A stretch of 64,000 nucleotides of DNA. Source: Blepharisma stoltei. Taxonomy: Eukaryota > Ciliophora > Heterotrichea > Heterotrichida > Blepharismidae. The stretch is taken from positions 930,001 through 994,000 of the forward strand of contig CAJZBQ010000044.1 of assembly GCA_914767885.1 (NCBI GenBank), written 5' to 3'. Position numbers and translations under genes: made by a program. The first letter of the stretch is position 1; every line of letters starts with the position of its first letter. Shown here piece after piece: positions 47,098 to 57,700 of the stretch. The notes under the pieces were generated by a model that worked only from the letters and a program-made list of their open reading frames with translations, did not search any database and was not told the DNA's origin.

Positions 47098-47676
47098 ATG
47101 GATGGAACTGCAAAATTAATTTTTGTCCTGGGTGGTCCAGGTGCTGGCAAAGGTACCCAGTGCTTACGAATTATTGCTGATTACCCTAATTTTGTCCATT
47201 TATCAGCTGGAGACTTGTTAAGAAAAGAAAGGATGAGTGGGAGTGCTAATGGAGAACTTATACAAAAATGTATTGATGAAGGGTCAATTGTCCCTGCTGA
47301 AATCACTGTTGCATTAATAAGACAAGCTATGAGAGAGGCTGGGTGGACCACAAAACGGTTTTTGGTTGACGGGTTCCCAAGAAATGACGATAACTATTTG
47401 ACTTGGTTCAGGCTTTCTCCAGATGTAGATGTGGAATATTGCTTGTTTTTGGACTGCGACCCTGACAAGATGGTGGAGAGAATTGGCATGAGAGGAGGAA
47501 CGAGGAGTGATGATAACCCTGACGTCGTCAAAAAGAGACTGGTCACTTATAATGAACAAACAAGGCCAATTATTGAAAGGTTTGAAGTTCAAGGAAAGCT
47601 GCTGAGGGTTGATGTGAATGGGACACAAGATGAGGCATATCAGAACACTATTAGAGGTTTAGGATTAATAAGCTAA
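47098..47676 (+). CDS. UMP-CMP kinase (adenylate-kinase family)
   Basis: The 192-residue protein transfers phosphate from ATP to UMP or CMP in pyrimidine nucleotide salvage and synthesis, in the cytosol. Visible motifs are the P-loop GGPGAGKGT (residues 11-19), the NMP-binding region HLSAGDLLRKE, DGFPRN (residues about 91-96, the version typical of UMP-CMP kinases) and the lid GMRGGTRSDDNPDVVKKRL with the YNEQTRPII motif. Length is close to the usual 190-200. It starts 17 nt after the stop of the giant gene on the same strand, so the two must share or overlap untranslated and promoter sequence. No IES or intron was found. UMP-CMP kinase is preferred over adenylate kinase because of the FPRN motif and short lid. 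Confidence 0.92.
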   Translation: MDGTAKLIFVLGGPGAGKGTQCLRIIADYPNFVHLSAGDLLRKERMSGSANGELIQKCIDEGSIVPAEITVALIRQAMREAGWTTKRFLVDGFPRNDDNYLTWFRLSPDVDVEYCLFLDCDPDKMVERIGMRGGTRSDDNPDVVKKRLVTYNEQTRPIIERFEVQGKLLRVDVNGTQDEAYQNTIRGLGLIS

Positions 47677-47752
47677 GCCAGATCTCCATCAAAAAGTTAA
47701 AATTGCGAACGATGATTCTATAAATTATTATAAAAAATTAAAAACTTGCTTA

Positions 47753-48264
47753 CTACCCCCATCCTTGACCGAACGATTGACTGAAAAATTCCTAAAATTT
47801 GGAAAATTAACCCCCATCCTTGATCGGACGATTTTCATATCATGCGAATTTATATATATTAAAATATATAAGTAATCAAAAGCTTGGGAGATATACCTAA
47901 TGAAGTTGTTTTCAGAGGCTTTGAGGCGACAAAAAGCTACAGAATCAACCATCCGAAGTGTTTTAGTCATCAACCTGGGCCCAAATACTTAATAATCTAA
48001 AAAATAGAGATTCTTTAAAATTTTTAATTCAATGAGAAACTAAAATTTATACAGTTGGGTAACCAAAAAATCAAGATATTAAAAATTTGTATTTTATGAA
48101 ATTAATTCATTTTTTGCTGTAAAAATAATTTTTAAATACTCTTAACCCTCTTATTTAAAATATATATAAAAAAAAATATATTTTTTGATTTATATAAAAT
48201 TTTTTTTAACCCCATCCTTGATCGAACGATGGCGAGCCGTTCGATCAAAGGATGAGGGCAGTTA
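47753..48264. mobile_element. Family 2 MITE (CCCATCCTTGATCGAACGA ends), 512 bp, intergenic
   Basis: The left end CCCCCATCCTTGACCGAACG and the right end CGTTCGATCAAAGGATGAGGG are inverted, with TA on both sides. An inner CCCCCATCCTTGATCGGACG copy lies about 60 bp inside. The interior shares a conserved block (ATTTCAGAGGC-like, CAACCATCCGAAGTG) with 53166-53676. The stretch 47677-47752 before it and 48265-48355 after it is A/T-rich with nothing recognised. Confidence 0.85.
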
Positions 48265-48355
48265 ATAAAATAATTCTTTTCTATAAAATAAATTTTAATA
48301 AATCCCAACTTAAAATCTTAAGTATTTGGCAAGCAAATTTAAAAATAATATACTA

Positions 48356-49736
48356 ATGTGGAGAGGTTTGAGTGTGCTAACTCCCACCCCTCAGTGAGTG
48401 AACAAAATTTTTTTGTTTAATCACGGAGGGGGGGTTAATTTTATTTTTTTAAAAAATTTATATGTAAATTTTATAGAATTTTTTTTTTCGAAATTTAAAA
48501 AAATCCTAATTTCGCAAAAATTGGAAATCAAATATTAATTTAATTTATAAAATTTATGTTTTAAAAAGCAATTTGTTTAAAATTAAACAGAATTAGCTCT
48601 AGATTTCATTTACTAATTATCAGTTATATATCAAATTTCCCTCCATAAAAAAATTTTTGTTCACTTACGGAGGGTGGGTTTTTGGGCAAAAAAATTGCGA
48701 TTTTTCTAATGGTTTTGTTCACTCATGGAGGGGGGGAGTAAGCTCTTTAGGGCTCTTCACATACGCCCCAGCTATGATGCTTCCTCAAGACAAAACTGGA
48801 AAAGTCAGCTACCCTGCTAACAACCCTATAGAAGACCGCTTTGTAAGCAAAAAACTAAAATCCTTCAACGCAAGATGTTCAGCTGTTTTCGATGGACACG
48901 GTGGATGGCAAATTTCTGACTTTTTATATCACAATATCATCCAGACCATTGAGGACAATTACAAGCTTGTCAAGTCAGACCCTAAAAAATCAGTCCACAC
49001 CATCCTTGAAAAATCATTTGATTCCTTAGAAGAACGCATCGTAAATGCTGCTCGGGACTCTTACAAGATGGGCTTTGCCAATGTCGCAAGCACAGGATCT
49101 TGTGCTATTGTCGCGATCGTTTTTGAAGACCTTTATGCAGTTGCAAATGCAGGAGATTGTCAAGCTGTCCTTGTAAAACAAGTTGAAGGCCAAGTTATAG
49201 GGGAAAACATATGTGAAGTGCACTCCTCAAACTTGCCAAGTGAGCAAGAAAAGCTAGCAAGAGCTCATCCTGGCGAGCCTGACATCGTAAGATGCAAACA
49301 TAGAGATGCGTGCTATGTAAAAGGAAGACTTATGCCAACAAGAGCTTTTGGAGACTTAGGCTTAAAACATGACGAATTTAACAACCCAAGACAGCTGGAT
49401 ATGACACATGGCTTTAGAAGGTCAAGGATCCAAAAATTCACTGGTCCTTATATCACTCATAAGCCAGATATTAAAGTAAGAAAAATCGAAGAAGGCGACA
49501 AGTTCATTATTTTGGCAAGTGACGGACTGTGGGACGAAATGAGTGAGCAAGAAGCAGCAGCGCTGATTTACTCGATTGATGATCCGAAAGAAGCAGCTGA
49601 GAAGCTATTGCAGTCTGCCTTGGATATTGCGGCAAACAAGAGAGGGATGTCGAAAGTTACGATGGGGCAGCTTCCTCTGGGGATAAGGAGAAGCTATCAT
49701 GATGATATCACGATTGTTGTAGTTCCTTTAAAATAA
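48356..49736 (+). CDS. PP2C-family phosphatase, pyruvate dehydrogenase phosphatase-like
   Basis: Removing the MITE at 48380-48740 gives 339 residues from ATG 48356 (MWRGLSVLSSLGLFTYAPAM). It is a metal-dependent Ser/Thr phosphatase. Motifs in order are NNPIEDRF, VFDGHGGW (metal ligands), STGSCAIVAIV, VANAGDCQAV, MPTRAFGDLGLKH, ILASDGLWDEM and HDDITIVVV. The PIEDR start, the SDGLWD block and the KVTMGQLP...DDITIVVV end resemble mitochondrial pyruvate dehydrogenase phosphatase, which dephosphorylates and activates E1-alpha. The N terminus is hydrophobic and could be a mitochondrial signal or membrane segment. The length is shorter than animal PDP (~500 aa). The exact substrate is inference; PP2C membership is clear. 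Confidence 0.88.
48380..48740 (-). mobile_element. Family 1 MITE inside the PP2C gene, 361 bp
   Basis: The ends ACTCCCACCCCTCAGTGAGTG and TGTTCACTCATGGAGGGGGGGAG are flanked by TA 48378-48379 and 48739-48740. Removal joins MWRGLSVL to SSLGLFTY in frame. The IES separates the first 8 codons from the rest. Confidence 0.9.
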
Positions 49737-50289
49737 TTTCTATTATGAAGAAGAGTATAATTAAAAGGAGAGGAGGGAATTGTTACCTATGCTCAGAGCT
49801 GCAAGCAGCAGAGCAAGGAGTCACTTTAGGCACCCATGGAAGTGTAATGAACTGTCAATCCACAAACGAAAGTGCCATTTATTATAATCGTAAGAGTTAT
49901 TAAAGATAAATTTTAGTAAAAATGCTTGGAATTATTATTTAGTTAAGCATTATCTTTAATTATATTTGATAAAATATATTAATCATAGTCAGCCTTTCGA
50001 AAATATAAATAAGACATTATGATAAAAATTAGCTGCTGAGCATTAAAAATCTTTTGGTTTATTTTTATATGGACACACATGGTATATATTTATTAACTTC
50101 TCTTCTTGACTAAGGAAAGATTATTTTGCTTGAAATAAAGTGGGGTTATAATTTTTTTGATTTTAAAAAAATATAAATTTTTGATCGCTAAAGAAGAGGT
50201 AAGCGCAGTATATGAAAATTAAAAAGTATAATAAGATAAAATATATTAAACCCAGATTACTTTATTCTAGACTTTGTTAGAAATTATGA
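49737..50289. other. A/T-rich intergenic stretch with one short ORF
   Basis: This lies between two convergent genes. Most is very A/T-rich. An exception is 49789-49887, which has coding-like composition and could encode 32 residues starting MLRAASSRARSHFRHPW. It may be a tiny gene or an exon fragment; no family was recognised. Confidence 0.35.
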
Positions 50290-53079
50290 TTATTCTTCGA
50301 TCTTCTTCAAATCAGATCCAATGTAGAACTGGGCACCTGTAATTTCTTTCAGTTTATCAAGAGTGATGTCATTAGCGATTTCAACGAGAGTCATTCCAGT
50401 GTCTCTTCGGAATTCGAAAACTCCGTACTCGGTCACAAGCATTCTTACAACTTTCTTGCCTGTTAGTGGGAGAGAACATTTTTTGAGGATCTTTGGAGCT
50501 CCTTTAGAAGTGTGCTCCATACAGACAATGCATTTCGAGTGGCTGTCAACTAAGTCCATAGCTCCTCCCATACCCTTCACCATTTTGCCTGGGACAATCC
50601 AGTTTGCAAGATCTCCATCCTGGGACACTTGTAGCCCTCCGAGAATAGTTAAATTAAGATGATCGCCACGAACAATAGCGAAGCTAGTGCTGCTTGAGAA
50701 AATTGAAGAGCCCTGCACCATTGTGATAGTTTCTTTGCCTGCATTAATAACGTCTGGATCTTGCTCACCTGATTTCGGGTATGGTCCTATTCCTAGCAGT
50801 CCGTTTTCACCATGTAGCACAATTTTGATGCCCTTTGGTAAGTAGTTTGGCACTAAGGTTGGCATTCCAATCCCCAAGTTCACATACATTCCGTCCTTGA
50901 TTTCTTTGGAAACTCTTTTGGCAATTCTCTCACGTTTCCTGATTTGTTCAGGAGTCCCAGGAAGCTGAATTTTATCTCCAGTATTAAGAGCCAGCCTTTC
51001 AATTGGCTTTTCGAAATACTCACCTTTAACGATTCTATGAACGAAAATACCAGGAGTATGGATCTGGTCTGGGTCGAAAGTGCCAGCAGGGACGATTTCT
51101 TCGACTTCTGCAATCGTGATTTTTGAAGACCCAGCAATGTCAGGGTTGAAATTCCTAGCAGTCTTTCTGTAAATCAAGTTGCCCTCAGTGTCTGCTTTCC
51201 AAGCCTTGATAAGGCCAACGTCTCCTCTGAGCGCTTCTTCGAGGATGTATTTTTTACCTCCCCAGATTCTGACCTCCCTTGGGGCAGAGATCTTCTCTAC
51301 TGTTTTCCCTCCTGGTCCAAACTTCTGTACAAAGCCTCCTTCTTCAACCAAACTGCCAGCACCAGTATGGGTGTAGAAAGCTGAAATGCCGCATGCGCCT
51401 GCTCTAAGTCTTTCAGCCAACGATCCTTGAGGAATGAGGTCAAGCTCAATTTCGCCATTCAAATACTGATTTTCCAAGGTTTCGTTTCCTCCAAGGTAGG
51501 AACAGTGAATACTTGAAGCCATCCTGTCCTTGATCAAAAGTCCAGGCCCAAATTCATTAGTGCCTGAGGTGTTGGTGATGAGTTTGAGATTGTTGATTTT
51601 CAAGTCGTGCACTGCTCTCAACAGATTTTCTGGGACTCCGCAAAGCCCAAAGCCTGCTATCATGACTGCCATCCCGCTCTTCATGTCAGCCACGGCCTCG
51701 GCTGATGAGTTGAATATCTTACTCCCCCCTCTGTGAGCGAACAAAAAATCTTGTTTGCTCACGGGGGGTTAATTTGTTTTTTTTAAAAAAATTTATATAG
51801 AAAATTTTATAGAATTTTTTTTTTCAAAATTTAAAAAATTCTAATTTGTGAAAATTAAGAAGTTAATTTGTAAAATTTATATTTTAAAATGCAAGCTGTT
51901 TAAATTAAACAGAATTAGCTAGAGATTTGATTATAATAATTATCACTTATATATCAATTTTTTTTCCTTAAATATTTTTCAATTAAAAAAATTTTTGTTT
52001 GCTCACAGAGGGTGGGTTTTTGGGCAAAAAATAGGGATTTTTCTAATGGTTTTGTTCGCTCACGGAGGGGGGGAGTTAGAAGCACATATATAATGGCGGG
52101 TATACACACACCCTATCTCTTAATGCAATTTTCACAACCTTATAGGAAAGGCGAATTTGGTGAGGAACCAGTCAAAGAATCTAAGCCGGTTTACTGTTGG
52201 TGTATTTAGGGTAAGTTTTGACTTGGTCCCTGTAGTTGTAAATTGAGATAGTACAATGTCCTTCAGGACTCTGGCCATTCTCTACCGTGAAGCCGGGGGT
52301 TATTGCCTAGGCCTTACTCCCCCCCCCCTCCGTGAGCGAACAAAACCATTAGAAAAATCGCCATTTTTTGACCAAAAACCCACCCTCCGTGAGTGAACAA
52401 AAATTTTTTTAATAGAAAAAATTTTAATGGAAAAAAAAATTTTGATATATAAGTGATAATTAGTATAATGAAATCTAGAGCTAATTCTGTTTAATTTTAA
52501 ACAAATTGCGTTTTAAAACATAAATTTTGCAAATTAAATTAATATTTGCTTCCCAATTTTTGCAAATTAGGATTTTTTTAAATTTCGAAAAAAATATTTT
52601 TTTTTATAAAATTTATATATAAATTTTTTTTAAAAAAAAAAATTTAACCCCCCTCCGTGAGCGAACAAAAATTTTTTTGTTCGCTCACGGAGGGGGGGGG
52701 GGAGTTAGGAGCTAATCTTTATTTGTAGCTCCCGAAAGAGGGTACTTTAGTACTCGCTAGACTGGATTTGATCATGCTGCTTCTCAATCGCCCAATGTAG
52801 TACTGCAGAAGTCCATAGTTTTGCCTACTCAACACTTGAGCCGAGAACGCGCACACTTTAGCTGTCTATGGAATTAGAAGCAGAAGGAGAAGCAAGATAA
52901 AGCTTGAACTAGCTTGTCAATCAATTCATCTCAGCCGAGAGGCGACCAATAGAGTTCTCGCAAAGCAGATGAAGCACACTAAGGTCCTTAGAGACTGCGT
53001 AACCAATAAGGCCAAGCACCTGTTGATTTAAGATTAAGTCTATCTTAGAAGCAAAAAATCTTCTTGAGGATGAAAGCAT
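50290..53079 (-). CDS. Succinyl-CoA:3-ketoacid CoA-transferase (SCOT), mitochondrial
   Basis: Removal of the IES 51722-53047 gives 487 residues from ATG 53079: MLSSSRRFFASKIFNSS, a typical Ser/Arg/Phe mitochondrial presequence. The enzyme moves CoA from succinyl-CoA to acetoacetate in ketone-body use. The N-terminal half (A-type subunit) has MIAGFGLCGVPENLL and RMASSIHCSYLGGN. The C-terminal half (B-type) has the catalytic Glu in GENGLLGIGPYP and GGLQVSQDGDLANWIVPGKM. Fusion of both subunits and the near-500 length fit eukaryotic SCOT. Without the IES removal there is no in-frame ATG or presequence. The stop is TAA at 50290-50292. Confidence 0.93.
51722..52078 (-). mobile_element. Family 1 MITE, 357 bp, inside the left target duplication
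   Basis: The left end is CTCCCCCCTCTGTGAGCGAAC and the right end TTCGCTCACGGAGGGGGGGAG, flanked by TTA. It inserted at the TA of the retroposon's own target duplication. Confidence 0.9.
52317..52707 (+). mobile_element. Family 1 MITE, 391 bp, inside the retroposon
   Basis: Nearly identical over its length to 11584-11970, with TA at 52315-52316 and 52706-52707. Confidence 0.9.
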
Positions 53080-54108
53080 ATTTAATTACTGAGCATTTCA
53101 TGGACAATAAAAAAGATGAATCTAATAATTTATCAAATATTTAAATAAGATATAAATTTTCTTTACTCCTCCCCCATCCTTGATCGAACGATAGACTCTA
53201 AAAATTCCTAAAAATTGGGGAAATTAACCCCCATCCTTGATCGAACGATTTTCATATCATGCAAATTTTTATATATATAAAAATATATTAGTTATCAAAA
53301 GCTTGGGAAGATGTACCTAATGAAGTTGCTTTCAGAGACTTTGAGACGACAGAAAACTACGGAATCAACCATCCGAAGTGATTTAGCCATAAACCTAGGC
53401 TTAAAAACTCAATAATCTAAAAATAGAGATTCTTTAAAATTTTTTTAAAAAAAAAAATTAATTTAATAAGGAACAAATTAAAATTTATACCGTTTAAAAG
53501 GATAACTAATAAATCAAAATATTAAAAATTGGTATTTTTATGTAAAAATAATTATTAAATACTCTTAACCCTCTTATTAATAAAAAATATATATATATTT
53601 TATATATAAAATTTTTTTTTTAACCCCCATCCTTGATCGAACGATGGCGAGCCGTTCGATCAAGGATGGGGGGTTAGAAATTATCAAACTAAATTTAGTT
53701 ATAATTTTATAAATAATATAAAAAAAATACTCTAAATCCCCCTCTTTAAATTAGAACAAAAATATTTTTTTGATTTTTTAAACTTAATAACTAACATTTT
53801 TGAATTTTAATTTATCTCTATGAAAAATTAAATTAAAAAATTAATCAATTCAAATTGAAAACTATTTAAATCATATTCTACTTTCACTTTTAATATTAAA
53901 TTCGATAAAACTGATTTTAAATAATTAGTATTTTCACTTATAAATTTTTCTATTAAAACCTAAAGTGTTCAAAAATGAAAATTTTCTTATATTTTGTGCT
54001 AATTTTATATGGTGGAATAAATAATTTTTAAAAAATATAATCATAAGAAACTATTGTAGAAATTAGCATGGCCTAATTTTAATATAGCTTATAAAATTCT
54101 GATACAAG
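53080..54108. other. Divergent upstream region of SCOT and ATG8
   Basis: A/T-rich. It holds the family 2 MITE listed next. From about 53737 there is a family 3-like left end (CCCCCTCTTTAAATTAGAAC) without a recognisable right end, a possible decayed IES. No promoter motif could be named. Confidence 0.5.
53166..53676. mobile_element. Family 2 MITE, 511 bp, intergenic
   Basis: The ends CTCCTCCCCCATCCTTGATC and GATCAAGGATGGGGGG are flanked by TA 53164-53165/53675-53676. It is similar along its length to 47753-48264, so 511-512 bp appears to be the full length. Confidence 0.88.
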
Positions 54109-54465
54109 ATGATGGAGTTTAAAAAAGAGATGCCTGAATTCGAAACTCGAAGATTGGAGGCAAATCGCTTGCTAGAAGTTCATCCAACCAAGCTGCCCAT
54201 AATAGTGGAGCCTATTTCTTCAAAAAACAATGCATATGGGTTTATTCAGAACAGATTCCTCGTTCCAAAGAACTACACCTTTCACGAGTTCATTTTCCAC
54301 CTTCGGAGAAGACTAGAACTCGATAGAACTGATGCCTTATACGTCCTAGTTTCTCAAAAGCACCTTCCAGCATTGGATAGAAACATGATAAGCGTCTATG
54401 GTGAGTTCCAAGACCCTGACGGCTTTTTATATGTAAATTACTCTTCAGAGGCCATTTTGGGGTAA
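54109..54465 (+). CDS. ATG8: ATG8 ubiquitin-like autophagy protein
   Basis: 118 residues, the usual size for ATG8/GABARAP/LC3. The protein is conjugated to phosphatidylethanolamine on autophagosome membranes. Visible features are the N-terminal helical part with FETRRLEANRLLEVHPTKLPIIVE, the RFLVPKNYTFHEFIFHLRRRL block, TDALYVLV and FLYVNYSSEAILG. The chain ends directly in the conserved Gly, so the C terminus would need no trimming by ATG4 before conjugation. No IES or intron. It faces the convergent THOC2-like gene, with 289 bp between the two stops. Confidence 0.93.
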   Translation: MMEFKKEMPEFETRRLEANRLLEVHPTKLPIIVEPISSKNNAYGFIQNRFLVPKNYTFHEFIFHLRRRLELDRTDALYVLVSQKHLPALDRNMISVYGEFQDPDGFLYVNYSSEAILG

Positions 54466-54754
54466 AGTGACCAATATTAACTTATTTGACTTTTTTATAT
54501 GGATTATGCTTAAAAAGCTGAATTATATCTCAGAATATTTATCCAGAGCTATTGCCTTAAATAACCCAATTCAGCATATATAACTGCTAATAATCGACAT
54601 CTACTAATATACGAAAAATACTTATACCATCGCCAAAATTGCCTTCTGTTTCCATTTTATTACTCTAGTCTCTTCCAGATATAAAAATGTGATAGGAATT
54701 ATATGAAAATCACTAGCGTCTATCAATAGTCTCTGCAATTAGTTCAAATTGAAT

Positions 54755-57700
54755 TTATCTTGAATCGCGGGGGTATTTCCGCTTATAGCTTTCATGTCTA
54801 TCAGACCCTCTATCATGCTTTCTGTCATCATAGTCATGATCATGGTTTCTGTCTCTTCTTGGCTCTTTTCTTGGCCCTTTGGAGTTCCGATCGCTTTCTT
54901 CTCGGTCACGGTAGCGCTTTTTCGGCAGTTCCTCGTTGCTGTCGTTTTCCCTCCTCTTGTCCCCTCGGCTCTCAGCGACAACTTTAAACTTATGGTACTC
55001 CTTGCCTGAGTAGTTTTTGGACTCCCCGACCCTTTGTCCAGGCGACCTTGGCGGTTTTTTGCCTGGAGACATTTGCCGATCTCTTCGTGTATCTTTTTTG
55101 GGTGACGGTCTTTGTGGTCTAGGTGATGAAGGTTTTTCTGCATGAGGAGAAGCGCTTCGTTTTCTTGACTCGTCTTTGGGAGGAAGCGCTTTGGATGGGG
55201 ATGGTTTGACGACGAATTTTTTTTCAAGCTGCTCATAGTAACTTAAAGCTAGAAGCTTAAGGTCATCTAATTCAGATTCCTTTAAAGGGCTAACACTTAC
55301 CATAATATCACTTGCCAGCTGCTTCGAAGTTGGGAATTCTGCTAAAATTTTTCATAGCACGTATAAGGCATTTTTCTGGACTATGTGGGAGTTTCCTTTG
55401 AGAGCTGTGCAGAGGTTGATGCTGATTTTGGCTTGGAGCTGCTGAGTCTGACTGATAAATATCGCCTGTGTGGGGATCTGAGAAAATCCTGGAGTGCCTT
55501 TGCATTCTTTATCAAAAACCCGAGTCCAGCGGCCTAGAAGTGAAAACAGTTCAAAAGCGAATAGTCCCATGTTTTGAGATTCAGCTTCGCTACAACAGTA
55601 AATGCATGGGATGATCTGAGAAATGCATTCAGAAATCAGCTGCATGGTCGGGAATTCAGGAATTTTCAGTTTTTGCATTATTTCAATGAAGCTTACACAG
55701 TACATAGCATCAACAGGGCTGCACATTAGTCTTGGGTAAATGCATTTCTGGACAAGCTGGGATGCTAAATTCGGGTTGGCTGCTAAATTTGCTCGCTTTT
55801 TGATTTCGTCATAAAAATATGTATGGGTCACTCTCAAAAAGCTTTTTTCTACCTCCAGCTCGTTGATTTGGTTCTGGATTTTCTGTTTTTTATCACCATT
55901 TTGCTTTTCGCTGATTTCATGCAGTGCTTTTATTTCTTCAATATATTGCTCTTCTGATGCTTTTATGTCAGTTAATGAAAGTGCCCAAAACACTGTATAA
56001 AATTCAATAGGGATTTCGCATTCTTCTGTAATTGATTTAAATTGCACAATTAAGTCGTCGAATCCTCGGATAATGTCAATGCCAGGTCGGACAATACACA
56101 TAATTAAGTGGATGGGAAGGCCATAGTCTCGCTTTAGGCTGATTATAGGCTGTGGAGGGAGCAATTTGCTTGAAAAGATTTCATGGTCTGTGAATTGTAT
56201 GGTTTTAAAATGAAATAGGCTTAATATTTTTAAGGCTAAAATCCGTTTTTGTTAGAAATAATAAAGGCAATTCTTATTAAGCAGGATAAACTTAATAAAT
56301 CAATTAGATGGACTATGCAACCAATTAAACTATCATATAAAGAACTCAGCACTTTCAAATGTGGGGTGTTTGTTTTAAATAATACATTTTGTGCCTGCTG
56401 CCCAGCCAAAATTGCAAGCTCAATTGCACAGCTCAATCCACCAATTTCTAAAGGCTGCTGAAGCACTTTGCATAGCTCTTCTGAGCTTTTTTTGGTTTTT
56501 GTCCTTACATCATCCAGTTTATGTGCTATCACTTTTAGCTTTGGCCCTGCCGCTAAACTTTTGAGCATTCTTTCAGTAAGTTTATCTGGTGGGTTCCAGC
56601 CTGACATTTTGGTTAAAATTTCTCTTAAAATACATACTTCTACAACCTGGCTATTTTTTAGTGACTCTTTTACAAAGGTCAAAATCCCTACAAGCTCTGT
56701 CTTACAGTTAACCTTATAAAACTCCCCCACAAAATTTGCAATATTTTTCAGCCAAGGCGCAATTCCACCCCTTTCTAATTTTGGCTTTGTAATGGTATTT
56801 TCTTTATAATTAATTATCATTAATAAAAAAATATAAAAAATATTAAGAAAATTCAATATAAAAAGTATAGAAAGGGCTTGGAGTATCGAGTATGGGATCA
56901 CGTCAAGAAATAAGAGATTTGAATGAGGAAAACAGTTGATGAGGATCGTGGTCAGGTTATTGTAGCTTGTGACTTGGAAAATCATTTCTTTTATGACGTG
57001 GCACATACTTTTGTTCATGAACTTCTGCAGTGACTTGCTGTCTTGCTTGTTGTTTTCTCTTGAAAGTCTTTTAATCCACGCACGTGTTTCTTTTATCTAT
57101 CTGTAAATTATACCGTGATTCCTTGTTTAACGAGGACTAAGCCGTCTTCTTGATGGTTTTTCCAGACTTCGTACAAGTCATATCTTTCTCGGTACGACAG
57201 CACTTGTAGAGCTTTTCATAAGCCTAGCATCACCTCGTTAGAAGCTAGAGAAAGCCCAGGCAAAATGGCTGTTTTCATGAGTTGGATTATTTTTGCTTTG
57301 TCTTCACAATGCTGGAGGATCTTGCAGACTTTTACAAAGGCATCAGTGTTAGCGCCTATTGATGCTCCTAAGACTGGAAGAATTGTATCAAGGCACTCAA
57401 GGGCTTGGCTGATTGAAGAAGCTTGGGAGATTGGTCCTGTTGGGAAATTAGGAGGCTTTGCTGAAGAAAATAGTGGCTTAGGCAGGGTTTGGTAGATTGG
57501 GTCAACAACCCAATGAATTAAGTCACACAAAGCATCAACCATAGGTGGGTAATTGGCAACTAGAATTTTCCCTTGGAACCTTTCGAAGACTTCTTTTACA
57601 ACTGGCCAAGCATTCACTCGGATTAGCTCAGAAAGCACTGCTAATTTTTGGTTATTTGGGTCTGGACTATTGAAAACCTCTAAATCTTGTTCTTGCTGAG

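Larger units (their letters stand above)
51722..53047. mobile_element. Composite IES, 1,326 bp, splitting the SCOT presequence
   Basis: A retroposon-like block is flanked by TATCTTAGAAGCA. The right copy is at 53041-53053. The left copy is itself split at its TA by a MITE (51715-51721 plus 52079-52084). A second MITE lies inside at 52317-52707. Removal from TA 51720-51721 to TA 53046-53047 restores the presequence in frame. Confidence 0.88.

Noticed and set aside
54760-55009. Open frames on the plus strand opposite the basic tail of the THOC2-like gene
   Set aside because: They are antisense shadows of the Arg/Asp/Ser-rich coding sequence and resemble no family.
55294-55306. GTAAGTGTTAG as an 11-nt intron near the THOC2-like C terminus
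   Set aside because: The frame is open without removal once UGA is read as Trp, and 11 nt is shorter than any known heterotrich intron.
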